A stretch of DNA of 64,000 bases from Microbacterium trichothecenolyticum (GTDB taxonomy: Bacteria > Actinomycetota > Actinomycetes > Actinomycetales > Microbacteriaceae): assembly GCF_000956465.1 (NCBI RefSeq), contig NZ_JYJA01000038.1, forward strand, positions 248,001 through 312,000. The letters run 5' to 3'. The first letter of the stretch is position 1. Each line of letters opens with the position of its first letter. Shown here piece by piece: positions 34,304 to 44,367 of the stretch. The position numbers and the translations under genes are program-made. Below the pieces are notes generated by a model. The model was given only the letters and a program-made list of their open reading frames with translations, had not been told where the DNA came from and did no database searches.

Positions 34304-36433
34304 ATGACTGCACCCACCTCCCTCTCCACGGCGCAGAGTCGGCGACCAGACCGGACGCAGCGATTCCGTCCCGACATCCAGGCGCTTCGCGCCCTGGCCA
34401 TCGGGCTCGTCGTGGTCAATCACCTCTGGCCCACGCGGCTGACCGGTGGCTATGTGGGCGTCGACGTCTTCTTCGTGATCTCGGGCTTCCTCATCACGGG
34501 CCATCTCTTCGGCGAGTTCACGTCGAATGGACGGATCAGGCTCGGGCGCTTCTATGCGCGACGTATCCGGCGCCTCCTTCCGGCCGCTGTCCTGGTGCTT
34601 GCGGTGTCGGGGATCCTCGTGGCGGTCTTCCTGCCGTATCCGCAGTGGGAGCGCAATGCCGCCGAACTCGGTGCGAGCGTGCTCTACGTCGAGAACTGGC
34701 TGCTCGCGGGCCTCTCCGTCAACTACTCGGCGCTCAACGACGCGGCCAGCGTCGCGCAGCACTATTGGTCGCTGTCCGTCGAGGAGCAGTTCTACCTCGC
34801 GTGGCCGCTCGTCCTCCTCGGCGGGATCTGGCTGCTGGCTCGGCTGCGCGGCGACTGGCGTGGCCCGCGGGCGCGCGCCGTCAGCGTGCTCGGTGTCGTG
34901 GGCGTGCTGTCGTTCGCAGCGAGCGTCATCTTCACGATGACGGCGCCGCAGCAGGCCTACTTCGCGACCTTCACCCGGGCGTGGGAGTTCGCCGTCGGCG
35001 GTCTGATCGCTCTCGCTGCGCCGCGCCTGATGCCGGGTCGCTTCGGCGCGGCGACGCTCAGCGCGGGAGGATTCGCCGCGATCGCACTCGCAGCCGTATG
35101 GTTCGGCCCGAGCACGCCGTTCCCGGGCTCCGCCGCGCTCCTGCCGGTCCTGGGCACCGCGGCGATCATCGTGGCCGGAACACGGCCCGGCCCGACGTGG
35201 CATTCACCTGTCACGTCGAGCGTCCCGGTGCAATGGGTCGGCAACATCTCGTACTCGCTCTACCTCTGGCACTGGCCGCTCATCGTCATCGCGCCGTTCG
35301 CCCTTCGCGCGGAGCTCACGACGGTCGCCAAGATCGGCGTCCTCGCCTGCGCAGTCGCTCTCGCCGCGCTCACGAAGAGGCTCGTCGAGGATCCGGGCAT
35401 CAAGGCGCCGGTATGGGCGAGCTCTGTGCGTCGGTCGCTGGTGGGGATGGGCGCCGGGATGCTGGTGGTCCTCGTCGTCGCGGGGGGACTCTGGGCGGGC
35501 TCCACCGTGCGCACTGCGGCCGATTCTCAGTTCGGTCCGCTGCCCACGGGTCCGTGCGCCGGCCCTGCCGCGCTCGAGCACGTCGCGTCGTGCCCGGATG
35601 CGTTCGGTCCGCCGGAGACGACGGTGATGAGCGCTCGGAACTCGCCGTTCATGTCGCCCGAGGAGTGCACAGCCGCGCCCGACATGACATTCGGCGGCCG
35701 CACCACCACGAGGGTGTGCGACTTCAGCGATCACCGGGACGGCGCGAGCGACGTGTGGGTCGTGGGCGACTCGCATGCCGAGCAGTGGCAGGGGGCGATC
35801 TTCGAGATCGCACGTGCGCAGGGCTGGCGAGTGACGATCAGCCTGTTCGGCGGGTGTCCTGCGGCTGACGTGGCTTTCGTCGGCTTCCGCACGCCGGCGG
35901 GACAGGCGGAGGTCTCCGACTGTCGGGCGTGGAGCCGCGAGGTCAGTCGGCGTATCGCCGACGATCGGCCGGCTCTCGTGGTGACGTCGATGGCATCGCG
36001 CCTGCAGCTCGTCGAAGACGGATCCGGTCGGCCGCCCGTCGATCAGTTCGTCGACGGACTGGCGCGTGATTGGCAGCGATGGACGGACGCCGGCACTCGC
36101 GTGGTGGCGATCGCCGACCCGCCCCTGAACGGTGAGGTGCGCAGCCCGGACTGCGTCGCGCTCAACCCGACGAACCCCGTCGACTGCGCGCGCCCACGCG
36201 CCCAGGCGCAGCCCGCGGATCCGCTCGTCCTCGCAGGAGAGCGCTTCGACAGCTCCGACGTCATGGTCGCCGACTTCACCTCCAGCTTCTGCGACGACGC
36301 GCTCTGTTACGCGGTGGTCGGCGGCGAACCGGTCTACTACGACGCGGACCATTTGAACCTCAGGTACGTGCGGATGCTCGCCCCGCAGCTCGAACGCATC
36401 GTGACCGAGGAATTGGCGGTGGCCGAGGGCTGA
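34304..36433 (+). CDS. Acyltransferase-3 / SGNH fused O-acetyltransferase (OafA/OafB type)
   Basis: Predicted O-acetylation of a surface glycan. The 709-residue protein begins with about ten membrane spans of the acyltransferase-3 family, including IQALRALAIGLVVVNHLWP with the key His and GGYVGVDVFFVISGFLI. The ending QWVGNISYSLYLWHWPLIV closes that domain. After a last span the extracellular SGNH domain has GDSHAEQW (nucleophile Ser) and, near the C terminus, DADHLN (Asp/His). Both halves look intact, as in two-domain bacterial O-acetyltransferases. ATG 34304 is chosen over 34223 because of the -10-like box there. The gene precedes glf by 33 bases. Confidence 0.87.
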   Translation: MTAPTSLSTAQSRRPDRTQRFRPDIQALRALAIGLVVVNHLWPTRLTGGYVGVDVFFVISGFLITGHLFGEFTSNGRIRLGRFYARRIRRLLPAAVLVLAVSGILVAVFLPYPQWERNAAELGASVLYVENWLLAGLSVNYSALNDAASVAQHYWSLSVEEQFYLAWPLVLLGGIWLLARLRGDWRGPRARAVSVLGVVGVLSFAASVIFTMTAPQQAYFATFTRAWEFAVGGLIALAAPRLMPGRFGAATLSAGGFAAIALAAVWFGPSTPFPGSAALLPVLGTAAIIVAGTRPGPTWHSPVTSSVPVQWVGNISYSLYLWHWPLIVIAPFALRAELTTVAKIGVLACAVALAALTKRLVEDPGIKAPVWASSVRRSLVGMGAGMLVVLVVAGGLWAGSTVRTAADSQFGPLPTGPCAGPAALEHVASCPDAFGPPETTVMSARNSPFMSPEECTAAPDMTFGGRTTTRVCDFSDHRDGASDVWVVGDSHAEQWQGAIFEIARAQGWRVTISLFGGCPAADVAFVGFRTPAGQAEVSDCRAWSREVSRRIADDRPALVVTSMASRLQLVEDGSGRPPVDQFVDGLARDWQRWTDAGTRVVAIADPPLNGEVRSPDCVALNPTNPVDCARPRAQAQPADPLVLAGERFDSSDVMVADFTSSFCDDALCYAVVGGEPVYYDADHLNLRYVRMLAPQLERIVTEELAVAEG

Positions 36434-37603
<1,170 letters not shown>

Positions 37604-37643
37604 GCGGGGCTGACCTGCCGCAGGTGCGGCCCGGGCCCCTGGC

Positions 37644-37649
37644 TAGAAT
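37644..37649 (+). promoter_or_regulatory. -10 box inside the glycan island
   Basis: TAGAAT, the best-matching -10 box of the window, seven bases before ATG 37657. A small hairpin (37618-37631) lies just upstream. It predicts an internal leaderless transcript starting at the glycosyltransferase gene. Confidence 0.6.
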
Positions 37650-37656
37650 CGAATCC

Positions 37657-38394
37657 ATGTCGTCTTCACCCTCGCGTGTGCTCATCGTGATGCCGGCGTT
37701 CAACGAGGAAGAGGCGATCGGAGACGTCGTCAGGGAGGTGCAGTCGACTCTCCCAGACGTGCGGGTGGTGGTGGTCGACGACGGGTCGAAGGACGCGACG
37801 ATCGCCGCCGCCGAGTCGGCCGGAGCCGATGTGCTGCGCCTTCCGTTCAACCTCGGCGTCGGCGGCGCGATGCGTCTCGGGTACCGGTTCGCGGTCGAGA
37901 ACGGGTACGACACGGTGGTGCAGATCGACTCGGACGGCCAGCACGATCCGGCAGCCGTCCCTCGGCTCCTCGCCGAGCTCGACGAGGCGGACATCGTGAT
38001 CGGCGCGCGTTTCGCCGGAGTCGGGGAGTATCGCGCCCACGGCGTGCGACGGCTCGCCATGCGGATGATCGCCGGCGTGCTCAGCCGGACGGCGAAGACC
38101 CCACTGACGGACACCACCTCGGGGTTCAAGGCGTGTGGTCCTCGCGCGGTCGCGCTGTTCGCCGACAACTACCCCGCCGAGTACCTGGGCGACACCATCG
38201 AAGCGCTGGTGATCGCCGCACGTGCGGGATGCCGGATCCGTCAGGTTCCCGTGGCGATGAGGGTTCGCGCCGGCGGCCGGCCCTCGCACAACCCTTTCAA
38301 AGCCGCGATCTACTTGATGCGCGCCTTCCTCGCACTCGGCTTCGCGTACCTGCGGCCCGCCCCATCCATGACCGAGCGCGGAGTCGCGACATGA
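37657..38394 (+). CDS. Glycosyltransferase family 2, DPM1/polyprenyl-phosphate type
   Basis: A 245-residue GT-A enzyme: RVLIVMPAFNEEEAIGDVV, VVVVDDGSKDAT, LPFNLGVGGAMRLGY, the metal site QIDSDGQHDP and GARFAG. This is the layout of dolichol-phosphate-mannose-synthase-like enzymes that load a sugar onto polyprenyl phosphate. No C-terminal membrane domain is present; the DUF2304 protein encoded next could serve as membrane partner. The start ATG 37657 fits the -10 box at 37644. Its stop overlaps the next gene by four bases. Sugar specificity is unknown. Confidence 0.86.
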   Translation: MSSSPSRVLIVMPAFNEEEAIGDVVREVQSTLPDVRVVVVDDGSKDATIAAAESAGADVLRLPFNLGVGGAMRLGYRFAVENGYDTVVQIDSDGQHDPAAVPRLLAELDEADIVIGARFAGVGEYRAHGVRRLAMRMIAGVLSRTAKTPLTDTTSGFKACGPRAVALFADNYPAEYLGDTIEALVIAARAGCRIRQVPVAMRVRAGGRPSHNPFKAAIYLMRAFLALGFAYLRPAPSMTERGVAT

Positions 38395-38777
38395 CGCCGA
38401 CCAGCTACATTCTCGGAATCGCCGCGGCGATCATCACACTGATCGTCGTGATCGAGTTGCTGCGGCGCCGCCGCATGCGCGAGCGGCACGCGGTGTGGTG
38501 GCTGCTCGCATCGGGACTCGCGCTCATCGTCGGGATCTTCCCCGATCTGCTGGTGTGGGCGACCTCGATCGCCGGAGTCGTGCTGCCCACGAATCTCGTC
38601 TTCTTCGTGAGCATCGCCATCCTGGTCCTGGTCTGCATCCAGCACAGCGCCGAACTCACCGACCTCGAAGCCGAGACGCGCGTGCTCGCCGAACGCACAG
38701 CCCTGCTCGAGCTCCGTGTCCTCGAACTCGAGCGCGCCGCTTCAGAAGCAGCCGACGAAGAGCGGGCAGAAGGTTGA
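38391..38777 (+). CDS. DUF2304 small membrane protein
   Basis: A 128-residue protein with three membrane spans (about 5-23, 38-57, 64-84) and a Glu/Ala-rich coiled-coil tail (88-128: DLEAETRVLAERTALLELRVLELE). DUF2304 proteins are very often encoded next to polyprenyl-phosphate glycosyltransferases, as here, but a role is not proven. ATG 38391 overlaps the upstream stop (ATGA), implying coupled translation. Confidence 0.85.
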   Translation: MTPTSYILGIAAAIITLIVVIELLRRRRMRERHAVWWLLASGLALIVGIFPDLLVWATSIAGVVLPTNLVFFVSIAILVLVCIQHSAELTDLEAETRVLAERTALLELRVLELERAASEAADEERAEG

Positions 38778-38787
38778 GGCCCGTCGG

Positions 38788-39882
38788 ATGAGTTCCCCGC
38801 AGCCAGGGGCGAGAGCGCCGCGGCTCAGCGTCGTCATCCCGTCCTACAACTCCGCGCAATGGCTCCCGTCGACCCTCTCGGCGCTGGCCGACGCGGTCCG
38901 CGATGCCGACGTCGCCACCGAGGTGATCGTCGTCGACGACGGTTCGACGGACGACACACCCGCTGCGGTCACGCAGGCTGCGGCATCCTTCCCAGGAGAC
39001 CTTCGGGTCATGACGCAGCCGAACCGAGGACGATTCCTCGCGCGGTGGGCGGGCATACAGGCGGCCGCCGCGGACCTCGTACTGCTGCTCGACTCTCGTG
39101 TGCTGGTCCACCGAGGAGCTCTTCGACACGTGCTCGCCGGTGTCGCCGCCGAGCCGTCGCGGACGGCTTGGAATGCCGTGGTCGTCACAGACCCGGCCGC
39201 ACCTCTCGTCGGGCTCTTCTGGGAGGTGCCGACACATGTCTTCTGGGGGCGGTATCTGCGATCGCCCCGAGTGCTCGATCTGACGGGCGACAACTTCGAC
39301 GAGGCCCCGAAGGGAACGACGATGTTCCTGGCTCGCAAGGATGTCTTGATCGATGCGTTCGAGTTCGCATGGCCCGACGGCGATACGAAGCTCGTCTCCG
39401 ACGACACCAAGGTGCTGCGCCGGATCGCGCAGCTGGAGGGGATCCGCCTCGATCCGGGCTTCAGCGCCACATACCGCCCGCGGACCACGCTTCGCGGCTT
39501 CCTCGCCCATACGCTCGACCGCGGCACGCTCTTCGTCGACAGCTATGCGGGGACCACCTTGGCGCGATCGGTCATCCTCATCGCGCTCGCCCTGGCGCCG
39601 ATCCTGCTGATCGCGCTCGTGGTCGTGCTGTTCGTCGTCGGAAGCCCCGCGATCGCGTGGGCCATCTGCATCGCGGTCGTGGCACTGGCGCTGCTTCCTG
39701 CGGTGATCGCCGCTTTCAACAGGTGCCGCGGGCGAGCGATTCTCGCCTTCGTCGTGGGCCTTCCGCTGTTCGTCTTCCCGTTCTGGCTCGGTCTGGTCCG
39801 GGGAATCTTCATCCACCGGGAGTCGTTCGTGCGCTCTCGACAGTCGACCGGGGCCATCGCGCCGAGAACGGAGCGCCGATGA
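38788..39882 (+). CDS. Glycosyltransferase family 2 with C-terminal membrane domain
   Basis: A 364-residue protein. Its GT-A domain has LSVVIPSYNSAQWLPSTL, IVVDDGSTDDTPAAV, QPNRGRFLARWAGIQAA and, instead of a full DxD, LLLDSRVLVHRGAL. The later ARKDVLIDAFEFAWPDGDTKLVSDD supplies acidic residues. Two or three membrane spans follow (about 265-290, 295-315, 322-342) and a basic tail. ATG 38788 is preferred, with GAGGC seven bases ahead; earlier in-frame codons overlap the DUF2304 gene. The stop overlaps the epimerase gene by four bases. Confidence 0.8.
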   Translation: MSSPQPGARAPRLSVVIPSYNSAQWLPSTLSALADAVRDADVATEVIVVDDGSTDDTPAAVTQAAASFPGDLRVMTQPNRGRFLARWAGIQAAAADLVLLLDSRVLVHRGALRHVLAGVAAEPSRTAWNAVVVTDPAAPLVGLFWEVPTHVFWGRYLRSPRVLDLTGDNFDEAPKGTTMFLARKDVLIDAFEFAWPDGDTKLVSDDTKVLRRIAQLEGIRLDPGFSATYRPRTTLRGFLAHTLDRGTLFVDSYAGTTLARSVILIALALAPILLIALVVVLFVVGSPAIAWAICIAVVALALLPAVIAAFNRCRGRAILAFVVGLPLFVFPFWLGLVRGIFIHRESFVRSRQSTGAIAPRTERR

Positions 39883-40991
39883 TCGTCTTCATCTACGGGA
39901 CCACGGCCGAGGCCATCAAGATCGCTCCTGTCGCACGTCGCCTCGAAGCGGCCGGGGTGCCCTATCAGCACTGGATCACCCAGCAGCACACCGATGCGCT
40001 CCGCAAGGCCATTCCGGAGCTCGGTCTCACCCCGCCGGACCGCGTGATCGCGAACGGCTGGCGCGGCAAGCCGCTCAAGTCCCCCTTGCAGATGGTCGGG
40101 TGGGCGTTCGACGTCGTCGTCTGGGCGGCGCGCAACATGCGCTCTCTTCGGCGAGAGCTTCCGCAGGGGTCGGTCGTCGTCGTCCACGGCGACACGATGA
40201 CGACAGTTCTGGGAACCTTCATCGGGCGTCGACTTCGCGTGCCGGTCGCGCACGTCGAAGCGGGACTGCGATCCGGCAACTGGCGCCACCCCTTTCCGGA
40301 GGAGCTCGATCGCAGGATCGTCGGTAGATTCGCCGACATCCACTACGTCCCCTCGCAGGAGGCTGCCGACAACCTCGCCGGCCGGCCGAACGTGGTGGTG
40401 ACCCAGGGCAACACGGCGAAGGATGCCGTGCGCGACGCAGCTGCGGCAGTCGACGAGCTGCCTGCGGACGACCCGTTCGGACTGGTCCTGCTGCATCGCT
40501 ACGAGTTCATCTCGAATCCCGCACTCGTACGCGAGACGCTTCAGACGCTCGACGCAGGGACACCCATCCCGCTTCGCCTCATCGTCGACCAGTACTCGCG
40601 CGGTGCGATCGAGCAGACGATCGACGAGCTGGGACTGACGAACTTCTCGATCATGACCAAGCTCGAGCATGGCCAGTTCGTGGCGCTGATGAAGTCCGCG
40701 CGGTTCATCGTCACCGACTCCGGCGGGATCCAGCAGGAGTCGGCGGCTCTCGGCGTGCCGACCCTGATCCATCGAGTCGTCACCGAAGGACGCGAGGGCT
40801 TCGGTGCCAGCGCCGTGCTGTCGGGGTGGGATCAGGACGTCGTCCGCGAATTCCTGACGTCCTACGAGACGTACCGGCGCAACGACGTCGACGCCGGAGA
40901 CTCTCCGTCCGACATCATCGTCGCCGATCTCTTCGAGCGCGGCCTTGCGGTCCCCGTCGCCGGAGGAGCGGTACCCGAAGGCGCCGAGTGA
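39879..40991 (+). CDS. UDP-N-acetylglucosamine 2-epimerase homologue
   Basis: WecB-family enzyme, 370 residues, ATG 39879 overlapping the previous stop. Conserved parts are YGTTAEAIKIAPVARRLE, VVVHGDTMTTVLGTFI, VAHVEAGLRSGNWRHPFPEELDR, HYVPSQEAADNL and FIVTDSGGIQQESAALGVP. Relatives epimerise UDP-GlcNAc to UDP-ManNAc, or act on UDP-2,3-diacetamido uronic acids (WbpI). The WbpD/E/B-like genes at 46583-49328 make the latter possible, but the usual HGDT/EAGLR set alone cannot decide. It ends the plus-strand run and is followed by a bidirectional terminator. Confidence 0.82.
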   Translation: MIVFIYGTTAEAIKIAPVARRLEAAGVPYQHWITQQHTDALRKAIPELGLTPPDRVIANGWRGKPLKSPLQMVGWAFDVVVWAARNMRSLRRELPQGSVVVVHGDTMTTVLGTFIGRRLRVPVAHVEAGLRSGNWRHPFPEELDRRIVGRFADIHYVPSQEAADNLAGRPNVVVTQGNTAKDAVRDAAAAVDELPADDPFGLVLLHRYEFISNPALVRETLQTLDAGTPIPLRLIVDQYSRGAIEQTIDELGLTNFSIMTKLEHGQFVALMKSARFIVTDSGGIQQESAALGVPTLIHRVVTEGREGFGASAVLSGWDQDVVREFLTSYETYRRNDVDAGDSPSDIIVADLFERGLAVPVAGGAVPEGAE

Positions 40992-41015
40992 CGCTCGTCG
41001 TCAGTCGGCGCCTTC
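40977..41015. terminator. Bidirectional hairpin between the epimerase and GT11 genes
   Basis: Outer arms 40977-40987 and 41005-41015 (11 perfect pairs) and inner arms 40989-40993 and 40999-41003 (five pairs) are separated by one mismatch. It overlaps the last codons of the epimerase gene and sits immediately before the convergent GT11 stop at 41021. Confidence 0.72.
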
Positions 41016-41020
41016 GGCCG

Positions 41021-41905
41021 TCATCTGGCGTCCAGAGTGACCCACGCGGGCTCGAGCAGGTCAGCCTTGGCCGTGCCCGTCTGAGTCCATGGACGAGGGG
41101 CGATCACCGGAACGCCCGGTCCGAGCCGGCCCCGCATGAGTTCGGCGCCCCACCAGCTGAAGCTCGAGTTGCTCATGATCATCGCGGTGCCGGCAGACAT
41201 GGCCTTGAGCGTCGCCCAGGTGCCGAGCACGCCATCGTCCTCGACGAACTCGAAGTCGCCCTCCACGCCCCGAAGCTCATCCTTGACGAGGTCGACGGAG
41301 TCTGAGAACACCCGCACGGGGTGATCGAGCCCCATCGACCGGAGGTGGCGCACGCCCCTGACCGCATAGTCGACCGACGCGATGAACTGGCGGTCGGCCG
41401 AGACGGCGAGATAATCGCCGCGGCGCAGATGCAGGGTGATCGCCGGTGCGGCGAGCATGGACTCGATGCGTGCCGTCTCCTCCGCGGTCTCCTCGGTCTT
41501 CAGCATGGCCGAGGCGAGCTCGTCACGGACCGTGGGGAAGTACCGCGGCGACTGGAAGTAGCCGACGAGCGTCGTTCCGGGGCGGATGCCGTTGATCGCC
41601 GGCGAGTAGGTGTCGCCGTCGCGTTCGAGGTAGACGCGGCCCCACGGGCGCCGCGGAAGCGGGAGGACCCGCTCGCGGTTGATGCGGACGGAGCGCCACG
41701 GGCTTTCGGTGGGGGAGAGGACGTGGCCCGGGTTCGGCACGGCATCGAGTCCGTACGCGAAGGTGCCGCCGACGGCGAAGTGGGACCTGTCGAGATACAG
41801 CGGCACGTTCAGGCGGCGGGACTGCTCCCACGCGGCCGCAAGGATGAAGAGCTGGTTTCCGAGCCCGCCCATCACGTAGGCGCACACTCCGTCGCGAACT
41901 GTCAT
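41021..41905 (-). CDS. GT11 family alpha-1,2-fucosyl- or colitosyltransferase
   Basis: A 294-residue enzyme of family GT11. It has the N-terminal donor loop VMGGLGNQLFILAAAWEQSR, the hallmark HLRRGDYL with the conserved HxRRxD, RVFSDSVDLVKDEL and the SNSSFSWWGAEL segment. GT11 members use GDP-L-fucose or, in E. coli O55 (WbgN), GDP-L-colitose. The operon next door encodes a ColD-type dehydratase, so colitose transfer is a real possibility. ATG 41905 overlaps the flippase stop (ATGA), so both form one minus-strand transcript. Confidence 0.87.
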   Translation of the reverse strand: MTVRDGVCAYVMGGLGNQLFILAAAWEQSRRLNVPLYLDRSHFAVGGTFAYGLDAVPNPGHVLSPTESPWRSVRINRERVLPLPRRPWGRVYLERDGDTYSPAINGIRPGTTLVGYFQSPRYFPTVRDELASAMLKTEETAEETARIESMLAAPAITLHLRRGDYLAVSADRQFIASVDYAVRGVRHLRSMGLDHPVRVFSDSVDLVKDELRGVEGDFEFVEDDGVLGTWATLKAMSAGTAMIMSNSSFSWWGAELMRGRLGPGVPVIAPRPWTQTGTAKADLLEPAWVTLDAR

Positions 41906-43176
41906 GAGGTCATCCCTTCTGCTGCGGCCAGACGCCGCGATCGGATTCCGTCCAGGAGCAGGAAGGCGCCGAGAGTGACGACACCGATTCCGGCGAACCA
42001 GCCGAGCATGGCGGTGATGTCCGGGACGACGAGTTGGAACGCGACCCACTGCACGAGGACGGCGCCGATCAGGACGGCCGCAGCTCCTCTCGAAGCGGTC
42101 GAGGTCATCTTGATGAGCATCCCCTGCGCCGCCATCCATGGCGTATACGCCAGGGCGACGGGCACGAGCAGGGCGGAGGCGCCGGCGTAGGCCGTCCCGT
42201 AGAGCAGGTGGATGATCCACGGCCCGGCGATCAGGAACAGCAGCACCATGGCCAGGCTCGTCGCGATCGACAGGCCGAGGGTGGCCAGGACCCCGATCCG
42301 TGCGAGCCGGGGATTGTCGCGAGCGCGCACGAACCGCGGAAGGAGGTAGAGCGACAGTGTCGACGGGACGAGGAAGCCCGCCTTCACCAGCACGGCGACG
42401 GCGGCGTAGGAGCCGGCGACGGACTCCTCGGCTCCCGCTCTCAGGAAGATCACGTCCGACGCGGTGAGCCAGGCGAAGGCGACCGTCAGCAGGACGATCG
42501 TCAGACCGTCGACGGTGAAGGCGCCGCCCGAGGGGCGCGCGACCCGCCGCGCCGACCAGACCGCGCCGACGACCGACAGGCCGGTGGCGACGACCACCGA
42601 ACCGATGACACCGCCGATTCCGAACCCGAGCGCGATCGCCAGGACGAGCAGGAGGATGCGGCTGACCAGGGAGATCGTCGACCACCACACCGCTCGTGCG
42701 ACATCGCCGGAACCCTGGAGCAGCCCCAGGGCGTCGGCGAAGATGAAGCTGAGCGGGATGCACGCTGCGGCCGCGAGCACGACCACCGCAGTCGTGTCGA
42801 GCGCACCGGCGATCAGGGGCGAGAGCGCCGCGAGCGCGGCGCCGCCGACCCCGCCCATGATGATCGCCTCCCACGGAACCTTGCGTCCTCGGGACGGCCG
42901 ATCCGGATCGGCAGGCTGCGCCGGCGCGGCGCCGAGCGCGGCCGCGGTCTGCACCGTGACGATGTTCTGCAGCGAGGAACTGCCCACAGCGGCGACGCTG
43001 ATGATGTTGAGGAAGGCGGCGAGCAGGCCGAACTCTGCGGGTGCGAGGTATCGGGCACTGACGATCTGGAAGACGAACGCGGCGATGACCCCGAGCACGC
43101 TGGCCATCGCCACCGCGGAGAGGCCGCGGGCGTGGGAGCGGATGTGTCCACGCAGCTCGCGGTTGGCGCGGCTCAT
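41902..43176 (-). CDS. Polysaccharide flippase, MATE/Wzx-like (oligosaccharide flippase)
   Basis: A 424-residue polytopic protein with about twelve membrane spans, starting MSRANRELRGHIRSHARGLS and with the Wzx-type first helix region FQIVSARYLAPAEFGLLAAF. Membrane segments continue to residue about 410, and a short Ser/Arg tail follows. Such proteins flip lipid-linked repeat units across the membrane. ATG 43176 is chosen because CGAGGG precedes it; the longer frame to 43350 runs through the promoter region of the divergent fcl operon. Polymerase-like partners would be the genes at 56825 and 58168. Confidence 0.83.
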   Translation of the reverse strand: MSRANRELRGHIRSHARGLSAVAMASVLGVIAAFVFQIVSARYLAPAEFGLLAAFLNIISVAAVGSSSLQNIVTVQTAAALGAAPAQPADPDRPSRGRKVPWEAIIMGGVGGAALAALSPLIAGALDTTAVVVLAAAACIPLSFIFADALGLLQGSGDVARAVWWSTISLVSRILLLVLAIALGFGIGGVIGSVVVATGLSVVGAVWSARRVARPSGGAFTVDGLTIVLLTVAFAWLTASDVIFLRAGAEESVAGSYAAVAVLVKAGFLVPSTLSLYLLPRFVRARDNPRLARIGVLATLGLSIATSLAMVLLFLIAGPWIIHLLYGTAYAGASALLVPVALAYTPWMAAQGMLIKMTSTASRGAAAVLIGAVLVQWVAFQLVVPDITAMLGWFAGIGVVTLGAFLLLDGIRSRRLAAAEGMTS

Positions 43177-43351
43177 GTGCCCTCGTTTCGTGTGGGGTTT
43201 GCGCGTCGACACGCGCCGCGGGCGAGTGGTGCCGACGGGGGATCGCGACCCGATCGTGCTCCCGTCCGGGACGCACGAAGCGGGGGCCCGACATGCCAGA
43301 CTATCAACCCGCCTGCGTCCCCCGCGCGCGGCAGCGGCGACATGCATCAAC

Positions 43352-43357
43352 TACACT
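43352..43357 (+). promoter_or_regulatory. Candidate -10 box of the deoxysugar operon
   Basis: TACACT in a locally A+T-richer stretch, 62 bases before ATG 43420, leaving room for a leader with the ribosome site AGGGAAG at 43409. No -35 box is evident. Confidence 0.35.
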
Positions 43358-43419
43358 CGGACGCGGCTCGACTCTCGTTGCGAGGTGTTCTGTCGCGCCA
43401 GGATCGAGTAGGGAAGCTG

Positions 43420-44367
43420 ATGCGTGTACTTCTGACCGGCGGCAACGGCATGCTCGCCAGAGCGATCGGGCAGGCGTGGGAAGCGAGCGGCCGAAACGAC
43501 GAGCTCGTTCCGGTCACCCGCGCTGATGCCGATCTGCGCGACCAGACGGCGGTCCGCGAGCTCATCGCCGACCGGCAGCCCGATCTCGTCATCCACGCTG
43601 CCGCGAAAGTCGGAGGCATCGCCGCGAACGTCGCCGACCCGGCGGGCTTCTTGATGGACAACCTCCGGATCGATACGAACCTGCTGTCGGCCTCGCTGGA
43701 CGCCGGCGTCACGCGATTCCTCTACTTCGGCAGCTCATGCATGTATCCGAAGGACTACCGCCAGCCGCTCGTCGAGACAGACGTGCTCGCCGCCCCCTTG
43801 GAGCCGACCAACGAGGGCTACGCACTCTCGAAGATCGCATCGGCGAGATTCTGCGAGTACGTCGCGCAGCAGTTCGGACACGACTACCGCGTGATCATCC
43901 CCTCGAACCTCTACGGCCCGAACGACGACTTCTCCCTCGACCGCGGTCACCTCGTCGCCGCGACGATCGCGAAGGCGCATCGCGCCAAGGAGGAGCGCGC
44001 CGCAGCGATCGACGTGTGGGGCGACGGGACCGCGCGCCGCGAGTTCACCTATGTCGGCGACCTCGCCGACTGGATCGTCGGGCACCTCGACAGCATGCAC
44101 GAGTGGCCGACGCTCATGAACGTCGGTCAGGGCGACGACCACAGCGTTCTCGACTACTACGAAGCGGCGCTCGCCGTGGTCGGCTACGAGTGCGACCTCG
44201 TCACCGATCCCACCAAGCCTGCCGGCATGAGGCAGAAGCTCATGGATTCATCGCTGGCCGCAGATTTCGGCTGGGCTGCGTCGACGACGCTTCGCGAAGG
44301 CATGCGGCGGTCCTACGAGGCCTACCTGCGAACGCTGGAGACTGCAAAGGAAGGTTCACTGACGTGA
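43420..44367 (+). CDS. GDP-L-fucose synthase / GDP-L-colitose synthase (Fcl/ColC type)
   Basis: Short-chain dehydrogenase, 315 residues, that 5-epimerises and 4-reduces a GDP-4-keto-6-deoxyhexose. NADPH motif TGGNGMLARAI (7-17), the YFGSSCMYPKD active-site segment (Ser and Cys), YALSK with Tyr and Lys, YGPNDDFSLDRGHLV with the catalytic His, and AGMRQKLMDSS are all present. The same fold serves GDP-fucose (Fcl) and GDP-colitose (ColC) synthesis; the adjacent His-containing dehydratase favours colitose, but both are possible. First gene of a six-gene operon; AGGGAAG precedes ATG 43420. Confidence 0.87.
   Translation: MRVLLTGGNGMLARAIGQAWEASGRNDELVPVTRADADLRDQTAVRELIADRQPDLVIHAAAKVGGIAANVADPAGFLMDNLRIDTNLLSASLDAGVTRFLYFGSSCMYPKDYRQPLVETDVLAAPLEPTNEGYALSKIASARFCEYVAQQFGHDYRVIIPSNLYGPNDDFSLDRGHLVAATIAKAHRAKEERAAAIDVWGDGTARREFTYVGDLADWIVGHLDSMHEWPTLMNVGQGDDHSVLDYYEAALAVVGYECDLVTDPTKPAGMRQKLMDSSLAADFGWAASTTLREGMRRSYEAYLRTLETAKEGSLT

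Noticed and set aside
40802..41020. Continuation of the epimerase operon into the GT11 gene
   Set aside because: The GT11 gene is on the minus strand and a strong bidirectional hairpin (40977-41015) separates them.
43177..43350. N-terminal extension of the flippase
   Set aside because: The extra 58 residues are Arg/Pro-rich and run into the divergent promoter area; ATG 43176 has a good CGAGGG site.
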